Source: Eubacteriaceae bacterium ES3 (lineage in GTDB: Bacteria; Bacillota; Clostridia; Eubacteriales; Eubacteriaceae). Taken from it: 64,000 nt of DNA. Location: positions 2,102,680 to 2,166,679 of the forward strand of contig CP130741.1 of the NCBI GenBank assembly GCA_030586155.1. Direction: 5' to 3'. The translations under genes were made by a program, and so were the position numbers. Below the pieces are notes generated by a model that saw only the letters and a program-made list of their open reading frames with translations, searched no databases and was not told the origin of the DNA. Below, in pieces: positions 28,462-37,294 of this stretch. Numbering within the stretch: the stretch's first letter is position 1; the number at the start of each line of letters is the position of its first letter.

Positions 28462-29991
28462 TTACAGTTCTAGTTTTTTTAAAAAATCATCGATTTGTTT
28501 TTCAACTTCATCTAACTCAATTTTAGTTTTTCTAATATTTTCATTTATTTCATCGATATCCCCAATCTCAACCTCATCAAATGTATCTACATATTTGGGT
28601 ATATTCAAGTCATAATTATTTTTTATTATTTCACTATATGAAGCAACATGAGATAATTTATCAAGCACTTGATAGTTTTCATATATATGGACAATTCGCT
28701 GTATATCTTCTTCACGAAGTTTATTCTGATTTTTTCCTTTTTCATAATATTCTTCGCCAGAAGCATCTACAAATAAAATATCTTTTCTATCACGATTTTG
28801 CTTAAAGACTAAAATACATGCAGGTATACCTGTTCCAAAAAATAAGTTAGACGGCAGTCCTATTACTGCATCCAATAAATTCATTTCAATAATTTGCTGT
28901 CTAATTTTACTTTCACTGGCTCCTCTAAAAAGAACACCATGAGGTAATACAACGCCCATTCTTCCGCCTTCAGCCAGAGAATGAAGCATGTGTAGAACAA
29001 ATGCATAATCACCTTTTGATTTTGGTGGTACCCCCCAACTGAAGCGCTTGTATTGATCTGCTGCTTCGGTCATACTGAATTCTTTGCTATCACCATCTCC
29101 GGCAAATCCAGTTGCCCATTTATCCAGTGAAAACGGTGGGTTTGCAACAACCACTTGGAATTTCATCAACTTGTCGTTTTCCAAATGTTTTGGATTAGAT
29201 AACGTATCTCCCCATTCAATCTTCGCATCATCAATTTTATGCAAGAACATGTTCATTCTACAAAGCGAATGTGTTTGTCCATTTCTTTCTTGACCATATA
29301 TCTGCGCTTTACCATTTGGAACTTTTGCAAATGCCTTTATCAACAACGATCCCGAACCACAAGTCGGGTCATAAATACGATCATTTTCTTCAGGTTTTAC
29401 CAATCTTGACAGAAGTTCTGATACTTCAGCTGGCGTAAAAAATTCGCCGCCTTTCTTACCAGCATCTGATGCAAAGTTTCCAATCATGTATTCATAGGCA
29501 TTGCCTATGACATCATCACCTATCAGTCTTGAGGGTCTTAAATCGAGATCTTTAAAGTCTTCCAAAAGATTTTTAAGCATTGTATTACGTTCTTTTGTAC
29601 TACCAAGTACTGCTTCAGAGTTAAAGTCAATATTTTTGAACACACCTCTCAGCTTCGTCTTGTTTTCTTCTTCTACATGCTCTAGTGCCATATTGATTAT
29701 TTCACCGACATTGGTTTGATTTCTTTTATCGTAAATATAATCAAATGTTGATCTTTCATCGAGGACAAATCGTTCGTATCGCATTTGTCTTTCAACCATT
29801 TCAACATCACCCTCGTACTTTTCCATCATAGCTTCTCTATGTTCTTTATAGATATCACTTACATACTTAATAAATAGCATTACCAGAACATAGTCTTTGT
29901 ATATTGATGAATCAATCTTTCCTCTGAAAGTGTCGCATGCTTTCCAAAGTGTTCCATTGACTTCTTCCTGAGATAATTTATTAATAGTCAT
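28462..29991 (-). CDS. hsdM: type I restriction enzyme, M (methyltransferase) subunit
   Basis: HsdM is an N6-adenine methyltransferase. The 509-residue protein has an N-terminal helical domain, the S-adenosylmethionine motif DPTCGSGSLL and the catalytic NPPF motif (VVANPPFSLDKW), followed by the usual C-terminal coiled coil. The length is normal and no lesion is visible. It follows a half-length S gene by 47 bp and precedes the full hsdS by 14 bp, forming an S'-M-S-R operon. Confidence 0.95.
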   Translation of the reverse strand: MTINKLSQEEVNGTLWKACDTFRGKIDSSIYKDYVLVMLFIKYVSDIYKEHREAMMEKYEGDVEMVERQMRYERFVLDERSTFDYIYDKRNQTNVGEIINMALEHVEEENKTKLRGVFKNIDFNSEAVLGSTKERNTMLKNLLEDFKDLDLRPSRLIGDDVIGNAYEYMIGNFASDAGKKGGEFFTPAEVSELLSRLVKPEENDRIYDPTCGSGSLLIKAFAKVPNGKAQIYGQERNGQTHSLCRMNMFLHKIDDAKIEWGDTLSNPKHLENDKLMKFQVVVANPPFSLDKWATGFAGDGDSKEFSMTEAADQYKRFSWGVPPKSKGDYAFVLHMLHSLAEGGRMGVVLPHGVLFRGASESKIRQQIIEMNLLDAVIGLPSNLFFGTGIPACILVFKQNRDRKDILFVDASGEEYYEKGKNQNKLREEDIQRIVHIYENYQVLDKLSHVASYSEIIKNNYDLNIPKYVDTFDEVEIGDIDEINENIRKTKIELDEVEKQIDDFLKKLEL

Positions 29992-30038
29992 TTCTAATCC
30001 TCCAAATTCATATCACATTTTAGTTCAACATTTGTTAA

Positions 30039-30635
30039 TCAAAACAGGTTTTTCATGATTGCATCGTGGTACCTATTCTTTTCTTCTACCAATAACTGTA
30101 ATAAGTGCTTTTCTCTCATAATCAGCTTACTCACCTTTATGATCTGCCTTTGTTTTTCTACTTCTTGCATTGGGATCTCCAATTCTCTTAGCATACTTGT
30201 TTTGATTATTTGAATTGTAGATCCAACGGCGCTCCTAGCATAAACTTTCTTGATATACTGGCTATTCAGGTATATTCCTAAATACTCCTGATGAAAAAGA
30301 TCTGATTCAACACGTACTATTGCAAATAAAGATGGTACAAGATAACCTTCATCATCTTCACTTATAGTGATTGCTGTATTGGGACTACTAAGCCTAATGA
30401 TAATATCTCCAGCTCGAGTTAAATACTTTTTATCCAGATCCTCAGCACTAACGAATAATTCCAGCTCATCCTTATTTAGCCAACCTCCAGAATCAAAACT
30501 CTTCAAAGTGAGCATCTGATATTCTTTTACTATTTCTTCTTCTTGCTCAGCTTGCTTTCGCCTTACGACCAGCCCGGAATTTATTGAAGCGATATCATTT
30601 AACTTCATGTTATCTAATTTCACAACACGCATCAC
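30039..30635 (-). CDS. half-length type I S-like protein (single recognition domain)
   Basis: The 198-residue protein looks like one half of an S subunit: one target-recognition domain (MKLNDIASINSGLVVRRK opening, then AGDIIIRLSSPNTA) and one spacer helix (EVEKQRQIIKVSKLI). Full S subunits have two of each. Half-S proteins can work as dimers or replace the normal S. Its sequence is not similar to the neighbouring HsdS beyond family level. The start is uncertain: AAAGGGGTG fits a GTG start about 12 codons-bases in better than the first codon. It is the first gene of the restriction operon. Confidence 0.75.
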   Translation of the reverse strand: MMRVVKLDNMKLNDIASINSGLVVRRKQAEQEEEIVKEYQMLTLKSFDSGGWLNKDELELFVSAEDLDKKYLTRAGDIIIRLSSPNTAITISEDDEGYLVPSLFAIVRVESDLFHQEYLGIYLNSQYIKKVYARSAVGSTIQIIKTSMLRELEIPMQEVEKQRQIIKVSKLIMREKHLLQLLVEEKNRYHDAIMKNLF

Positions 30636-30674
30636 CCCTTTGTCATTTTTAACCTACAACAATATTTCTTTTTT

Positions 30675-30703
30675 AGTTTAAACCTCTCGTCAAAAATTGT
30701 CAA
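30675..30703 (-). promoter_or_regulatory. sigma-A-like promoter for the restriction operon
   Basis: On the minus strand, TTGACA (30698-30703) is separated by 17 bp from TAAACT (30675-30680). It lies about 40 bp before the half-S gene. The -35 box is perfect and the -10 box is weak. Confidence 0.5.
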
Positions 30704-30777
30704 TCATTTTCACGATATTTTTTGTCGTAGTTCAAAAATAACTTTTCAAGTTGTGCATATCAGCCCACGCTCTTACT

Positions 30778-31110
30778 TTACAGTCTATCAAAACTACTGC
30801 TAAATCGTGGCAAGTAGACAAGCGATTTTGTCAGTCCATCCTTTGCTTCCGCAATCTTTTCAATCCGGCCGCTTAATTGTCGGATGCTTCTCATGACCTC
30901 CTGCCTATTGGCAGCGTAATAATAGCCGCCATCATCACTGCAGATTGGGTATCCCTCACACCTGAGTGTATTGACAATGTCTCGTATTTTGCGTCCGCTG
31001 ATTTGAAGACGCAACGCCAGACTTTTACTTTGTATTGCCTTTCTGGCACCTCTGTGATTATTTCTTAGATAGTTCAGTAATCTTTCATTGATATCTACAT
31101 GCTCCATCAC
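30778..31110 (-). CDS. small winged-helix-like protein, mobile-element associated
   Basis: This 110-residue basic protein has a probable helix-turn-helix near its N-terminus (LALRLQISGRKIRDIVNTLRCEG, a pattern of the kind used in phage replication and regulatory proteins), then GYPICSDDGGYYYA and a helical tail. I cannot name a specific family. Its position between an ICE-like gene block and the restriction operon suggests a mobile-element origin. It might regulate the block or act in replication. Confidence 0.6.
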   Translation of the reverse strand: MMEHVDINERLLNYLRNNHRGARKAIQSKSLALRLQISGRKIRDIVNTLRCEGYPICSDDGGYYYAANRQEVMRSIRQLSGRIEKIAEAKDGLTKSLVYLPRFSSSFDRL

Positions 31111-31152
31111 CTCGACCTCCTTCTCTTTTTCTGCTTGATTACTTTGGGAAAT

Positions 31153-31198
31153 AAAAAAAGGCCGGCTGATTACTGCATGTAGCAGCTTTCAACCGGCC
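31153..31198 (-). terminator. intrinsic terminator after the DUF4314 gene
   Basis: GC-rich 10-bp arms (ggccggctga at 31160-31169 and tcaaccggcc at 31189-31198, one wobble) are followed on the minus strand by a T7 run. The hairpin ends the antirestriction/DUF4314 transcript. Confidence 0.85.
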
Positions 31199-31215
31199 CC
31201 ATTGGATAGTGGTAA

Positions 31216-31497
31216 TCACATCCCTAAACCTCCTATATTTTGTTCGTTGTCCATGGATTCATCAGGTGTGCCCTTGATGATTTTAAATTGATCTTCGCCG
31301 GGTACAAGAGCTAACGTTCTGCCGTTATCCCAAAGAAGATGAATGTTCCCTGCGTCATCCGCGCATTCCACGGTTCCTTTGGTACCGGATTCTATTGGCG
31401 CATAAGGATCATCCATATGGATAAGTTCGATTCTTGTACCCATCGGATACTGTTGTTTGATTCTTTCAACCTGCTGCCTTGACATAAAATCGTTCAT
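31216..31497 (-). CDS. DUF4314 family protein
   Basis: This 93-residue protein has a small beta-rich core resembling DUF4314 (TRIELIHMDDPYAP, then GTKGTVECADDAGNIHLLWDNG, ending LVPGEDQF). The domain is common on Clostridia conjugative elements and its function is unknown. The start overlaps the stop of the ArdA-like gene by 4 bp, so the two are co-translated. Confidence 0.8.
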   Translation of the reverse strand: MNDFMSRQQVERIKQQYPMGTRIELIHMDDPYAPIESGTKGTVECADDAGNIHLLWDNGRTLALVPGEDQFKIIKGTPDESMDNEQNIGGLGM

Positions 31498-33161
31498 AGC
31501 TTCATTCTTCCCATTGTTTGTGCATGATTTGTAATTCCCAGTTCCTCAGCTATCATGATAGACCAGTCTGTAGGATTCCAAAAACACACGTATATACTGC
31601 GATCTGCTGTCTTGATCTCTCTTTGTTCAAAACTTTCTCCAGCGCCGTCAGACGCCTGCCCGGTTATTACTTCTTTGATCTGATTCATTTCCATTTCATT
31701 CAGTGGTGCATTCAATGTAAGAATTGCCACACCCATCAACTCACCTTCAACTTCTTCAACTGAGAATTCATATTTGGCAACCTTTGCATTGACACTGTCA
31801 CATTCATCGTAATAAGCCATCAAGCCACGTTTCGCTTCATTGGGCATCTTGAATTTTTCGAGAGCTTCGACGATATCATCTTCATAAGTAAGAAGTTCAT
31901 GGGCAGGTATCTCTTCTTCATAATCAGACTGTTCCATGTAGCCATAGTCATTTTCAACATCATACGTGATGGCTCTTAGCGGCATATAAAGTTTCAACTC
32001 CGTCACTGAATGCCTTGTGTCTGCTTTCATTCCCAGTTTCTCAGACAACAAGTTTTGTACCACAGGATCAAAACCACGATAGACAATATAGCCCCTGTTT
32101 GTAAACGCACCACTCTCATTTTGGATTCTTTGTTCGCCATATCTTTTGAAGTCGATGTATTCTTCCAAGTTTTCATCATATTCGAAGTGACCGGACTCAC
32201 AAATCATAAAATGACCATAGGCTTCTGGTGACCTAATATCATCGAACAGTTGAAATTCATACAAATGATCCAGTAATACCTCGACTTCTTCAAGGCTTTT
32301 TGTCGGTACATAATCCATGAGCTTCTCAAAATAGTTGCTTTCTCTAGCCCCCATTTCTTTGAATTTATTAGAGAATTCATTCAGAAGGATTACTTTCTCT
32401 TCCGGCGATTCTTTAGCTGCAATCCATTGGATCAGTTGTTCAGGCAGATAATCACTGTCAATGGTCATGACACAATCGGATAAACTCTCAGTATCCAATC
32501 TGCTAACTACTCTCGCGATGGTAGTATCTGGACATGGCATATAAATAAATTCATGATTCCCATCATGCTCAAGTGTAATCGTTGCGACGTCTGGCTTCCA
32601 ATGATATCTTGGGAAATGATTACCATCATAGAACATTTCCGGTTCATTTCTGTTCTGATAAACAACACCGTAAGGTGTCACCACCTGCATCGGGCTATGG
32701 TTCATCAGGTCTTCAACTATGACTCTGCCATCGACAGCATTAAGTTCATCCATCGTTGCACCGCCCGTTTCATTCAGATAGAGATCTCTACCGATTGAAT
32801 CCAGGTTTTTGAAGTCACTGATGACACTATAGCAATGTGTATTATAGGTCAGGTTAATAAGATCTTTTACATTACCAGCCTCGGTCGCAGCAGCAGAAGC
32901 AAAAAAAGTAAGCTTCTCTTTTGCATCAAAGCTGTCCAACCGTTTTGCCAGAAAGTTCAATTCATCAATGTTGCAGAACTTTTCTTTGATTAGCATACTT
33001 AAATCAGCATCGCTGGAATCAACGATATGAATCTTCTCCGTAAGCTTTAATCCGATTCCCAAATCATCACAAATATTAATGAGTTGCAGGTCATCTAATG
33101 GTAACCAAGCTTCTACCTGATTTTCATGGGTATCCTTTTCTTTTCTGATTGTAAAATACAA
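31494..33161 (-). CDS. ArdA-like antirestriction protein, large form
   Basis: This very acidic 555-residue protein resembles the large antirestriction proteins of Clostridia conjugative elements. The segment FLAKRLDSFDAKE...DLINLTYNTHCYSVI, and the repeated beta-rich parts rich in Asp and Glu, fit an ArdA-related fold that mimics B-form DNA and inhibits type I restriction enzymes. Exact family membership is from pattern memory. It sits upstream of a type I restriction operon on the same strand and is coupled to the DUF4314 gene. A mobile element would carry such a protein to escape restriction in a new host. Confidence 0.65.
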   Translation of the reverse strand: MYFTIRKEKDTHENQVEAWLPLDDLQLINICDDLGIGLKLTEKIHIVDSSDADLSMLIKEKFCNIDELNFLAKRLDSFDAKEKLTFFASAAATEAGNVKDLINLTYNTHCYSVISDFKNLDSIGRDLYLNETGGATMDELNAVDGRVIVEDLMNHSPMQVVTPYGVVYQNRNEPEMFYDGNHFPRYHWKPDVATITLEHDGNHEFIYMPCPDTTIARVVSRLDTESLSDCVMTIDSDYLPEQLIQWIAAKESPEEKVILLNEFSNKFKEMGARESNYFEKLMDYVPTKSLEEVEVLLDHLYEFQLFDDIRSPEAYGHFMICESGHFEYDENLEEYIDFKRYGEQRIQNESGAFTNRGYIVYRGFDPVVQNLLSEKLGMKADTRHSVTELKLYMPLRAITYDVENDYGYMEQSDYEEEIPAHELLTYEDDIVEALEKFKMPNEAKRGLMAYYDECDSVNAKVAKYEFSVEEVEGELMGVAILTLNAPLNEMEMNQIKEVITGQASDGAGESFEQREIKTADRSIYVCFWNPTDWSIMIAEELGITNHAQTMGRMKL

Positions 33162-33192
33162 TTCTCATTCCTCCATTCTCGTTTTCGGGCAC

Positions 33193-33238
33193 AAAAAAAG
33201 AGCTACTCTGTCTTCATTAAAAGATTGAGTAACTCTTT
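33193..33238 (-). terminator. intrinsic terminator overlapping a gene end
   Basis: Arms of 12 bp (33197-33208 and 33227-33238, one wobble) are followed on the minus strand by T7. The hairpin starts at the stop codon of the 229-residue gene. Confidence 0.8.
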
Positions 33239-33926
33239 AGGATTTCATTTGAAGCACTACTGCTCCGTATTTTGTTATCAGGACTGAATGTATGATTGCT
33301 TTAAAGGCACGGTCTCCAATGAGATGTTTATCAGAGATTTCATTCAACTTGATATATTCTTGTCCTCGTTGCAAGGTCTTTGCCATTTGAAATAGGGCAT
33401 AGCCATCGGTATTGATACCATTCAGGTGCATCCTCTTGAAGTCAAAGCTATCGAGATAAACATAATCCTTGGCGGCACACCACAATTTATCATCGGCAGT
33501 TAGAAGAAACAGTGTTGCGAGATACGTCGTTGTCCGGCTTTCAATAGGCTGATTTTGGAATCGGCAGATGGTATTGAATCTGGATTCATGAATCGGATTA
33601 AGAAAAAATTCTCCATCATTCTTTCTGATCAAATCAGCAAGCCTTTTCTTAAGTGAATACGAATCACTATTCTCAAAGCATCTTGCAAGTAATTCTTCAT
33701 AGGAAATATCTCCGGCAGTTATTTGTTCTGACATTGTGTAGCTTTTATTTGTGGCACAATAGTCAGTGATTCGTTTTCTACAATTTCCATGTTGCAAAAA
33801 CTCAGGTTCATTTCTTATTCTCTGCACCACAATCACCCCGCTTCTTCTTGGTAAAAAATTTGGTACTAGCATCATCAGTTGCTCAAGCTCTTGGAGCTCT
33901 GAGCCATACATAAATAGTTTTGACAT
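33237..33926 (-). CDS. conserved mobile-element protein, unknown function
   Basis: I do not recognise this 229-residue protein with certainty. The C-terminal half (FFLNPIHESRFNTICRF, TYLATLFLLTADDKLW, DGYALFQMAKTLQRG) resembles the small DUF6075-type proteins of Clostridia mobile elements. The N-terminal half has no recognisable motif. The first 40 or so codons are repeated, in decayed form, at about 39200-39330. It has terminators on both sides and so is probably transcribed alone. Confidence 0.5.
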   Translation of the reverse strand: MSKLFMYGSELQELEQLMMLVPNFLPRRSGVIVVQRIRNEPEFLQHGNCRKRITDYCATNKSYTMSEQITAGDISYEELLARCFENSDSYSLKKRLADLIRKNDGEFFLNPIHESRFNTICRFQNQPIESRTTTYLATLFLLTADDKLWCAAKDYVYLDSFDFKRMHLNGINTDGYALFQMAKTLQRGQEYIKLNEISDKHLIGDRAFKAIIHSVLITKYGAVVLQMKS

Positions 33927-33960
33927 TTCATTTGTCCTCTCTTTCTCTGTTTTTGGTATA

Positions 33961-34014
33961 AAAAAGCGGCAAGCTCATTGGTCAAATAGTTGACCGATAA
34001 ACTTGCCGCTTTTT
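33961..34014. terminator. bidirectional terminator hairpin (copy 1)
   Basis: The arms aaaaagcggcaag and cttgccgcttttt enclose a second inner pairing (ggtcaa with ttgacc). A-runs and T-runs on both sides let it work in either direction. A near copy lies at 39364-39416. Confidence 0.85.
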
Positions 34015-34039
34015 TATTAAATTTATGACACCAATTTTT

Positions 34040-34233
34040 AAACTTTATCTACCATAATCTCTTTTGTTACTATCGTTAATTCAATATACGAATTGGTTTC
34101 ATCTACGAACCCCATTGTGTGCTTCATATCCATTTTGTGTCTTATAAAGCTCTTCATAAACCCACCAGTAACCTTTGACTAACTTGTCCTATTGAGTACC
34201 TTTTGCATCATGAAATCTTAATCTGTTATCCAC
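34040..34233 (-). pseudogene. DUF4085 gene remnant, C-terminal end
   Basis: This region matches the last 60 or so codons of the DUF4085 pseudogene at 39445-40306 but has several indels, so no long frame survives. It is cut off at about 34233 by the DDE transposon. It marks where the ancestral DUF4085-terminator-229-residue-gene arrangement was interrupted. Confidence 0.75.
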
Positions 34234-34400
34234 TGTAAGGTTCTGGTGCGAATACAACTATGTTTCCTTTATTATATACTGTTAATTAGCAAATTATAAA
34301 TGTCAAAAGAGCCCTGAACTAATCAAATTATTCCGGCAAACCTGGCTTTTCAATTATGGTATAATGATTAATCATTAGTCACTTTAAGGAAGCACAAACC

Positions 34401-34937
34401 ATGGTTCATCTGGAACACTTTTCTGACCACCCGCTGGATTATATCACCGAATTCTACACCACTGAAAGAGTTCGTATTGACAGCTGTCCACATTGTTACA
34501 CCCGCCATCGACTTCATCTTCATGGTATCTATCACCGGCATGTGATCTGGTATGAGGATGTCTTCTCCATTCCGGTCCAACGTCATTACTGTATTCATTG
34601 CGGTAAGACAGTCAGTGTCCTGCCTTCTTTCTGTCATCCAGGATTTCAGCTGGCGCTTCCATTTCTGCTGGAACTGCTTTGGGCCTTCTTTAACGGGGCT
34701 CATTATGCCAATACTTTAGCGCATCAGCATCGTCGCTTTATCACCCGGCGTTTTTTACTTTGTCTGAACCGGCTGATTGAATTTTTTCGCATCTGCCATG
34801 ATCCTTTAATCGACTTTCCTGATTTTTGGCATAAAAAAGCCATAAAGCTTCTTGAAATGGTCTACTCGGTGGGCAAGCCCCCCATCTTCGGCAAAAGATA
34901 TCACGATCATTTTAAGAAAGGATTTATGGCACATTAA
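34401..34937 (+). CDS. DUF6431 transposon accessory protein
   Basis: This 178-residue basic protein has an N-terminal zinc-ribbon-like pair (CPHC, then CIHC about 40 residues on) and a helical C-terminal part rich in Arg and His. It resembles DUF6431 proteins found beside DDE transposases in Firmicutes. The ATG at 34401 has AAGGAAG upstream. The role is unknown; DNA end binding is plausible from the zinc fold and charge. Confidence 0.7.
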   Translation: MVHLEHFSDHPLDYITEFYTTERVRIDSCPHCYTRHRLHLHGIYHRHVIWYEDVFSIPVQRHYCIHCGKTVSVLPSFCHPGFQLALPFLLELLWAFFNGAHYANTLAHQHRRFITRRFLLCLNRLIEFFRICHDPLIDFPDFWHKKAIKLLEMVYSVGKPPIFGKRYHDHFKKGFMAH

Positions 34938-35085
34938 TTGTACCATCCTTCCGCATTTTTTTGAAGAACTATTTAGCCCACAGAGCTTTTGCTTTGCCTT
35001 TTATCCATTGATCCGTTATGCTCTATTTACTGAGTTTTATGGATCCTTAAAACCTCAATTCTTTAAAAACGGAGGTTTTTTTACA

Positions 35086-36345
35086 ATGACTGAAAAAGAC
35101 AAAGAACTGATTGCTTTATTTCGCTATGGCCTGATTGCGCCATTGCTTACGGATACCGTCTCGTCCCACGCCGCTTATCTGGATGAGATCAGTGCCAAAA
35201 CCCATGATGTTCCGCATTATGGCACGCGCACCTACAACCGCAAAACCCTGCTGGAATGGCTCCGTCTGTACCGGCGTCATGGTTTTGATGCGCTCAAGCC
35301 CAAGGTTCGGACAGACAAGGGTTCTTCCCGGGCTTTATCAGCGGAATCGACTAAACTGCTCCTTACGTTACGAACGGAAAACATCCATTTATCGGTGAAG
35401 TTGTTCCATGAGTGGCTCATTCATGAAGGGCACTTCACCAGCTCTGACTGTTCCTATTCCACAGTGTATCGGCTGCTGAAAAAACATCAGCTGTTAAAGC
35501 CATCCCAGACGGATACGGCTGACCGCCGCCGTTTTGCCCATGTTGATATCAACACCCTGTGGCAGACCGATGTTTCCCACGGCCCATATCTGACTCTTAA
35601 CGGTAAAAAGCGCAAAACCTATCTGATCGCTTTTATCGATGATGCTTCCCGGCGAATTACCGGGGCTCAGTTCATGCTGGCTGAAAAGAATGAAGATCTC
35701 CTTCATGTCCTTAAATCTGCTTTACTTACCTGTGGCAAGCCCACCATGCTTTATGCTGATAATGGCAAGATTTTCCGTTCTCACCAACTGAATACTTCCT
35801 GTGCCACTCTGGGCATTGCACTGGTCAATACCAGACCTTACGATCCCAAAAGCAAAGGCAAAATCGAGCGCTTTTTCAAAACCGTCCGCAGTCGTTTTTA
35901 TCCGCTTTTGACGGATTCCGACCTGATGGATCTGGATGTCCTCAACCAGCGCTTTGAGGCCTGGCTGGCCCGGGATTATCATCATAAGCTTCATTCAAGT
36001 CTCAATGAAGCACCGATGGTCTTTTATATGCGGGGGAGCGACCGAATCAAACATTTCTCTGATCCCCGGATCATTGATGAAGCCTTTCTGATCCGGGCAA
36101 CCAGAAAGGTCAAGTCGGATGCCACCATTTCGCTGCACAACGCCCTTTTCGAAGCTTCGCCAATGTTTATCGGCAAGAGCGTGGATATCCGCTATCCCAA
36201 TGAATGCCCTGATGAGATCTATCTTTATGAAAACAGTGTCCGGATTCTTACCTGCAAAAAAGTCATCATGGCGGACAATGCCATTGCCAAACGCAATAAC
36301 AATGTTATCAGCTACAGCACGTTAGGCGGTGTTCCTCATGTATAA
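35086..36345 (+). CDS. DDE-type transposase (Mu/IS481-like integrase core)
   Basis: This 419-residue protein has an N-terminal helix-turn-helix region and an RNase H-like integrase core. Catalytic acids are visible as Asp in LWQTDVSH, Asp in YADNGKIF and Glu in SKGKIERFFK, followed by a beta-barrel-like C-terminus. The ATG at 35086 is preceded by CGGAGG. An upstream in-frame extension has no ribosome site. It overlaps the ATPase gene by 8 bp. All catalytic residues are present, so the element may still move. Confidence 0.88.
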   Translation: MTEKDKELIALFRYGLIAPLLTDTVSSHAAYLDEISAKTHDVPHYGTRTYNRKTLLEWLRLYRRHGFDALKPKVRTDKGSSRALSAESTKLLLTLRTENIHLSVKLFHEWLIHEGHFTSSDCSYSTVYRLLKKHQLLKPSQTDTADRRRFAHVDINTLWQTDVSHGPYLTLNGKKRKTYLIAFIDDASRRITGAQFMLAEKNEDLLHVLKSALLTCGKPTMLYADNGKIFRSHQLNTSCATLGIALVNTRPYDPKSKGKIERFFKTVRSRFYPLLTDSDLMDLDVLNQRFEAWLARDYHHKLHSSLNEAPMVFYMRGSDRIKHFSDPRIIDEAFLIRATRKVKSDATISLHNALFEASPMFIGKSVDIRYPNECPDEIYLYENSVRILTCKKVIMADNAIAKRNNNVISYSTLGGVPHV

Positions 36346-37138
36346 ATCATTTTTCGGGTTCCGGCAGGCACCCTTTGACAAAAGCATTGATTCATCGATG
36401 CTCTTTCAGTCCGAAGCTTACAGGGAAGTTCTGGCCCGACTGGATTATCTCAAAACCACCAAAGGTTTTGGTCTGATTACCGGTGACCCCGGGGTTGGTA
36501 AAACATCGACCCTGCGGGTCTTTGCCGACAATTTGAATCCGTCCTTATATAAGGTCATGTATTTCCCGATGTCTTCCGGAACAACTATGGACTTTTACCG
36601 GGGTCTGGCCTTTTCGCTCGGGGAACAGCCGAAATTCCGCAAAGTGGAGCTGTTCTTTCAGATTCAGAACGCGATTATCGATCTTTATGATAAGCGCCGC
36701 ATCACGCCTGTCTTTATCCTCGATGAGATGCAGTCGGCTTCAGCTCAGTTTCTTCACGATCTGAGCATCATTTTTAACTTTGACATGGACAAACGCAATC
36801 CTTTTATTCTGATACTCACCGGTTTACCAACGCTGGCCAACCGCCTGGCTTTAAACCAGAACCGTTCGCTGGATCAGCGGCTGGTGACCCGTTTTCATTT
36901 TTCACCACTGACACCGGATGAGGTCAGAGACTATATCAAACACCGCTTTAAACATGCCGGTGTTTCACGAAATCTGATCAACGAGAATGCTTATGCAGCT
37001 ATTTCGTCTTCGACTGGCGGTTATCCTCGATTAGTCGGCAATCTCGTTACCCAATGTCTGATTCTCGCCTTTCAAAAGCAAACTGATCTCATCGATGAAG
37101 AGATTGTTTTTGCCGCTTCGGCAGAAGCCGGGATTTAA
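36338..37138 (+). CDS. ExeA/TniB-like transposition ATPase
   Basis: This AAA+ protein of 266 residues has Walker A (GDPGVGKTS, near residue 49), Walker B (FILDEMQ) and a sensor-like ILTGLP motif. It resembles the TniB/MuB/ExeA group that selects target DNA for DDE transposases. The start at 36338 lies inside the last codons of the transposase gene with GGCGGTG upstream, so the two are coupled. Confidence 0.88.
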   Translation: MYKSFFGFRQAPFDKSIDSSMLFQSEAYREVLARLDYLKTTKGFGLITGDPGVGKTSTLRVFADNLNPSLYKVMYFPMSSGTTMDFYRGLAFSLGEQPKFRKVELFFQIQNAIIDLYDKRRITPVFILDEMQSASAQFLHDLSIIFNFDMDKRNPFILILTGLPTLANRLALNQNRSLDQRLVTRFHFSPLTPDEVRDYIKHRFKHAGVSRNLINENAYAAISSSTGGYPRLVGNLVTQCLILAFQKQTDLIDEEIVFAASAEAGI

Positions 37139-37230
37139 CGCCTGACAGCGTTATCTCCCTTTTTTTCTGGAAAAATGGAACGTGATTATGTGATTAAAAA
37201 CGAGATTTATATTCTTAATAAGCCATTATT

Positions 37231-37294
37231 TTCGCATTATTTCTTCCTTTTTCATCCGATTTATTGTGACTAATTCAGTCCGAAATAATGTGAA
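37231..37294. repeat. inverted repeat near the transposon right end
   Basis: The arms ttcgcattatttc (37231-37243) and gaaataatgtgaa (37282-37294) match at 12 of 13 positions. The pair lies between the ATPase gene and the aldo/keto reductase. It could be transposase binding sites or a terminator for the converging genes. Confidence 0.5.

Larger units (their letters stand above)
33800..34233. repeat. diverged segmental duplication, copy 1
   Basis: This stretch aligns with 39200-39641 in the same order and orientation. It covers the first codons of the 229-residue gene, the terminator hairpin with its ggtcaa/ttgacc centre, and the end of a DUF4085 gene. By eye roughly four of five bases agree, with small indels. 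Similarity stops at about 34233, where the transposon appears to begin. Confidence 0.85.

Noticed and set aside
27180-30635. Phase-variable shuffling between the half S and full S genes
   Set aside because: I saw no inverted repeats or recombinase gene joining the two, and their sequences are not close.
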